Shown here piece by piece: positions 61,647-64,000 of a DNA stretch of 64,000 nucleotides. Source of the stretch: Hymenolepis diminuta (lineage: Eukaryota; Platyhelminthes; Cestoda; Cyclophyllidea; Hymenolepididae). The notes under the pieces were generated by a model. The model searched no databases. It saw only the letters and a program-made list of their open reading frames with translations, and had not been told where the DNA came from. The stretch lies in contig CAADRB010000001.1 of the NCBI GenBank assembly GCA_900708905.1, positions 1 to 64,000 on the forward strand, written 5' to 3'. The first letter of the stretch is position 1; each line of letters begins with the position of its first letter. Made by a program: the position numbers and the translations under genes.

Positions 61647-62927
61647 TCAGGTTGTAACAGAAGTTCCGTCCAATTTTTGAGCTGTGTTTAAGGCACGATT
61701 ACTTCAATTTAGCTTGTTCATGTTGCATGCTTATCTATGGTAATTAATAAATTATTATTTATTCTTTCAGTTTGTGGGATAATTATCCTTATTAATAACT
61801 ATTTTGATTCCAAATAAAGAGTATATCATACATATTTTACTGTTTGAATTTCATCAGGGAAATACGGCAAGTTCAGCAGTAAAAGCACTCAAGGACACTT
61901 ATGAAAATGATGCTGTGAATGAAAAGACCAGCAGAAGTTGGTTTTCACGTTTCAAAGGGGATGACTTCAGTCAAACACGAACCGAGAGCAGGATGCTCAA
62001 AAAACTCAATTCTGAGTAGTTGCAAGTTGCCATTGATGAAAATCCAACCTGCACTACTTGAGAACTGAGAAAAACCTTTCACGTAAGCCGCCATATGACC
62101 ATATATAGGGAAATGAAGACTTGGCTGGCAAAGTCTCAAAGACCGGGAAATGGATCCAGCACGATTTGTCAGAAATCAACAAGCAACAACGTGTGACCTG
62201 TTGTGTTTCACTGCGTTCTCGTGAACTTCAGGCACCTTTTTTACACCGAATCATAAGTCACAGCAACGAGAAGTGGTGAATCCTTTACAACAATGTTAAG
62301 CGTAAAAAACGGTGGCTAAGTCAAGAAAATGGTTCAAAGCCAATTCCACTTTCAAACCAAGAAGTGGACTGCACGCGAAATATATTCTTTTATGGGTATG
62401 GCGGGAATGGATGGTGAATGGGAATTGTTTATTATGAATTAATGAATGACAATCGAACAATACCATCTGAAGTTTACTGTCAGCAGCTAATTTGTTTAAA
62501 TGCAATTAGCGGCAGGAAAAACGGCCCTCTTTGATCAATCGAAAAGGATTAATTCTACACCATGACAATGTCAGACTCCACACCTCGAGAGCAACCAAAA
62601 ATCATCTTGAATAATTTGACTGGGAAGTCATGCATCAGCCATCATATTCTTCCGATCTTACACCAACCGATTTTCATCTTTTACGGAATCATTTAATGAG
62701 ACAAAGGCTTACTTCAAGAGAAGAGGTCGAACTGAAGAAGTTAGTTTCTCTTTTGAGTGCAAACTGACTAGATTCTATGAAGAAGGAATCGGAAAGTTTA
62801 TGGCAAAATGGGAGAGTGTAATTAATAAAAATAGTGACTATGTTGAACACTAAATAAATGTATTTTTGATAAGATTTTCACTTCGATTCAAATTTAAAAA
62901 ATGGACAGAACTTTTGTCACAAGCTGA
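61647..62927 (+). mobile_element. Defective mariner (DD34D) DNA transposon with TIRs and TA duplication (1281 bp)
   Basis: The terminal repeats (5' tcaggttgtaacagaagttc; the right end is its near-perfect reverse complement) span about 30 bp and are flanked by TA at 61645-61646 and 62928-62929. Transposase remains: an N-terminal helix-turn-helix part with LLFEFHQGNTASSAVKALK and RSWFSRFKGDDF (61834-61970), SNEKW near 62260, CQQL near 62480, LHHDNVRLHTSRATKN near 62550-62595 and YSSDLTPTDFHLLRN near 62645-62690, ending INKNSDY near 62820-62845. Exactly 34 residues separate the second and third Asp, the mariner hallmark. The first catalytic Asp is Asn (SNEK for GDEK), with several stops and frameshifts, so the copy is dead. 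Confidence 0.93.
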
Positions 62928-62929
62928 TA

Positions 62930-64000
62930 TATGAAAATACACGAGGATGGCTATTTCGATTACTCTTAAATAGGTTCCATTAACGACAGGCAAGAGCAAA
63001 TATCAATCACTTAATTTTATAGTAAAATCAAATCATTTTGTTTGAAATTTACTCCTTTTTACAGACATTTTGCCTGATTATATTTACAAACTTATCATTG
63101 TCCACTAAAAGGTGATTATTTGAACTAAAAATTAGTGGTATTTGTTGATGTTGACCTCCTGGATACAACACAAGCGAGAGAGAAAATAATTTCAACATAT
63201 TCTCCTGCCTTATATTCAGATCATAGTGGATCGGAAGAACTTTTTAATTAATCTTTCTTGAATCTGCTGAGGAAATTTTCTTTTGGTTTATATGCTCTAT
63301 TTCATCTACTGTCAAGAACATGGGAATTAAAATTTCATTACAGTATAAAATAATGAAAATGTATTTCATTTTCATTCATCTGTCACCTTGTTTTCTTTGT
63401 GACTGAGAAAAGTCGTCCATCAATATGCTTTAGCCAAGATGCTTGGTCATTTCAGGAACGAACTTCCAACCTTTAGCGTGGCTCACAAAAATATGACCGC
63501 TACTCAACCGATGCACAATTACTTACATTACCAAACTGTATTGAATTTAGATGACAGACCTCTTTTGCATTTACTGATTGATATAAAAAATATCTAAAAA
63601 CCAGGTCTAACAATAATTGCTTCAGGGAATAAATGCATTTATTTGAAGAAATAAACGGCCCCCTATTGTAAACGGTTGAAAGCGCCGGATTCTGCGTCGC
63701 CAAATTGTCTATTTTACCGGAAGGGCTTCACCATTTAGTGCAATGTGGTATCTTTCAGGACTGCAACTTCGTTGTGTTCTTCCCTTCATTTAAGTGTTTA
63801 TATAAACCTTAAAGGTACATAAACTCAATGCACATTTAGAATCATTGTCACACCGATGATCTAGCGACCTACATCCATTTCAACCCACTTAGTCTATGCC
63901 GCATGTTTGTCCTTGTTCTCCCAGTAATCTTTGTTGGTCACAACCAGTTCCTTTATCGTTCCGTTTGGTTAGACACATAGCTTACTCAGACTCTGCTACT
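62930..64000. other. Intergenic sequence at the right edge
   Basis: About 1.1 kb of AT-rich DNA with no recognisable gene or repeat. The longest frame (67 codons, minus, 63500-63703) has no motif. Confidence 0.5.

Noticed and set aside
1..64000. CRISPR arrays, bacterial operons, riboswitches or phage-like modules
   Set aside because: The window is eukaryotic with spliced genes; no regularly spaced direct repeats or prokaryotic gene clusters are seen.
1..64000. Hammerhead ribozyme motifs, common in flatworm repeats
   Set aside because: I looked for the CTGATGA...GAAA core in the repeats and found no instance with plausible stems; a covariance-model search would be decisive.

Overview
This window is eukaryotic nuclear DNA from an invertebrate, AT-rich with long gene-poor stretches. 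The most likely source is a parasitic flatworm, probably a tapeworm. That assignment is inference. It rests on spliced genes with many introns of only 34-51 bp beside a few of 0.8-2 kb, animal gene families (a ZEB/zfh-1 factor, ADCK5, PIP4P, HSD17B12), acceptor-like AGs directly in front of several start codons as in spliced-leader systems, and decayed Ty3/gypsy and mariner elements. I could not test the taxon by search.

Six protein-coding genes can be supported. From left to right they are: an HSD17B12-type 3-ketoacyl-CoA/17-beta-hydroxysteroid reductase (minus, 8805-9794); a mitochondrial single-stranded DNA-binding protein (plus, 11982-14153); a PIP4P/TMEM55 phosphoinositide 4-phosphatase (minus, 24889-25803); an ADCK5 UbiB-family kinase-like protein (plus, 26205-31291); a second HSD17B12 paralogue (minus, 34074-35057); and a compact ZEB/zfh-1 zinc-finger homeobox factor (plus, 53258-57699). 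All were rebuilt by joining exons whose reading phases match across GT-AG introns. Predicted lengths are 312, 214, 267, 573, 314 and 517 residues. The PIP4P and ADCK5 genes are head to head, with 401 bp between their ATGs. There is no operon-like organisation: the genes serve lipid elongation, mtDNA maintenance, lysosomal phosphoinositides, mitochondrial ubiquinone/lipid-related function and developmental transcription.

Repeats fill much of the rest. There are two decayed Ty3/gypsy pol fragments (60-1620 plus; 14265-15785 minus) and two dead mariner-superfamily elements with terminal inverted repeats (41287-42567 and 61647-62927, both 1281 bp). A tRNA-derived SINE family has six recognisable copies or fragments. 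Other repeats are a tRNA-Asp-like sequence, a 1.2-kb inverted repeat with roughly 320-bp arms between the first two genes, and several weaker dispersed repeats. The gene-poor regions 1621-8804, 15786-24888, 35058-41286, 42568-50640 and 57700-61646 show no further gene I can support.

I see no convincing new biological system. The best leads are a zfh-1 homeodomain carrying Ser where the almost invariant Asn51 should be, the tight 37-39 bp intron class, possible trans-splice acceptors at start codons, the SINE family, and a repeated AGGTGA-containing block upstream of zfh-1.
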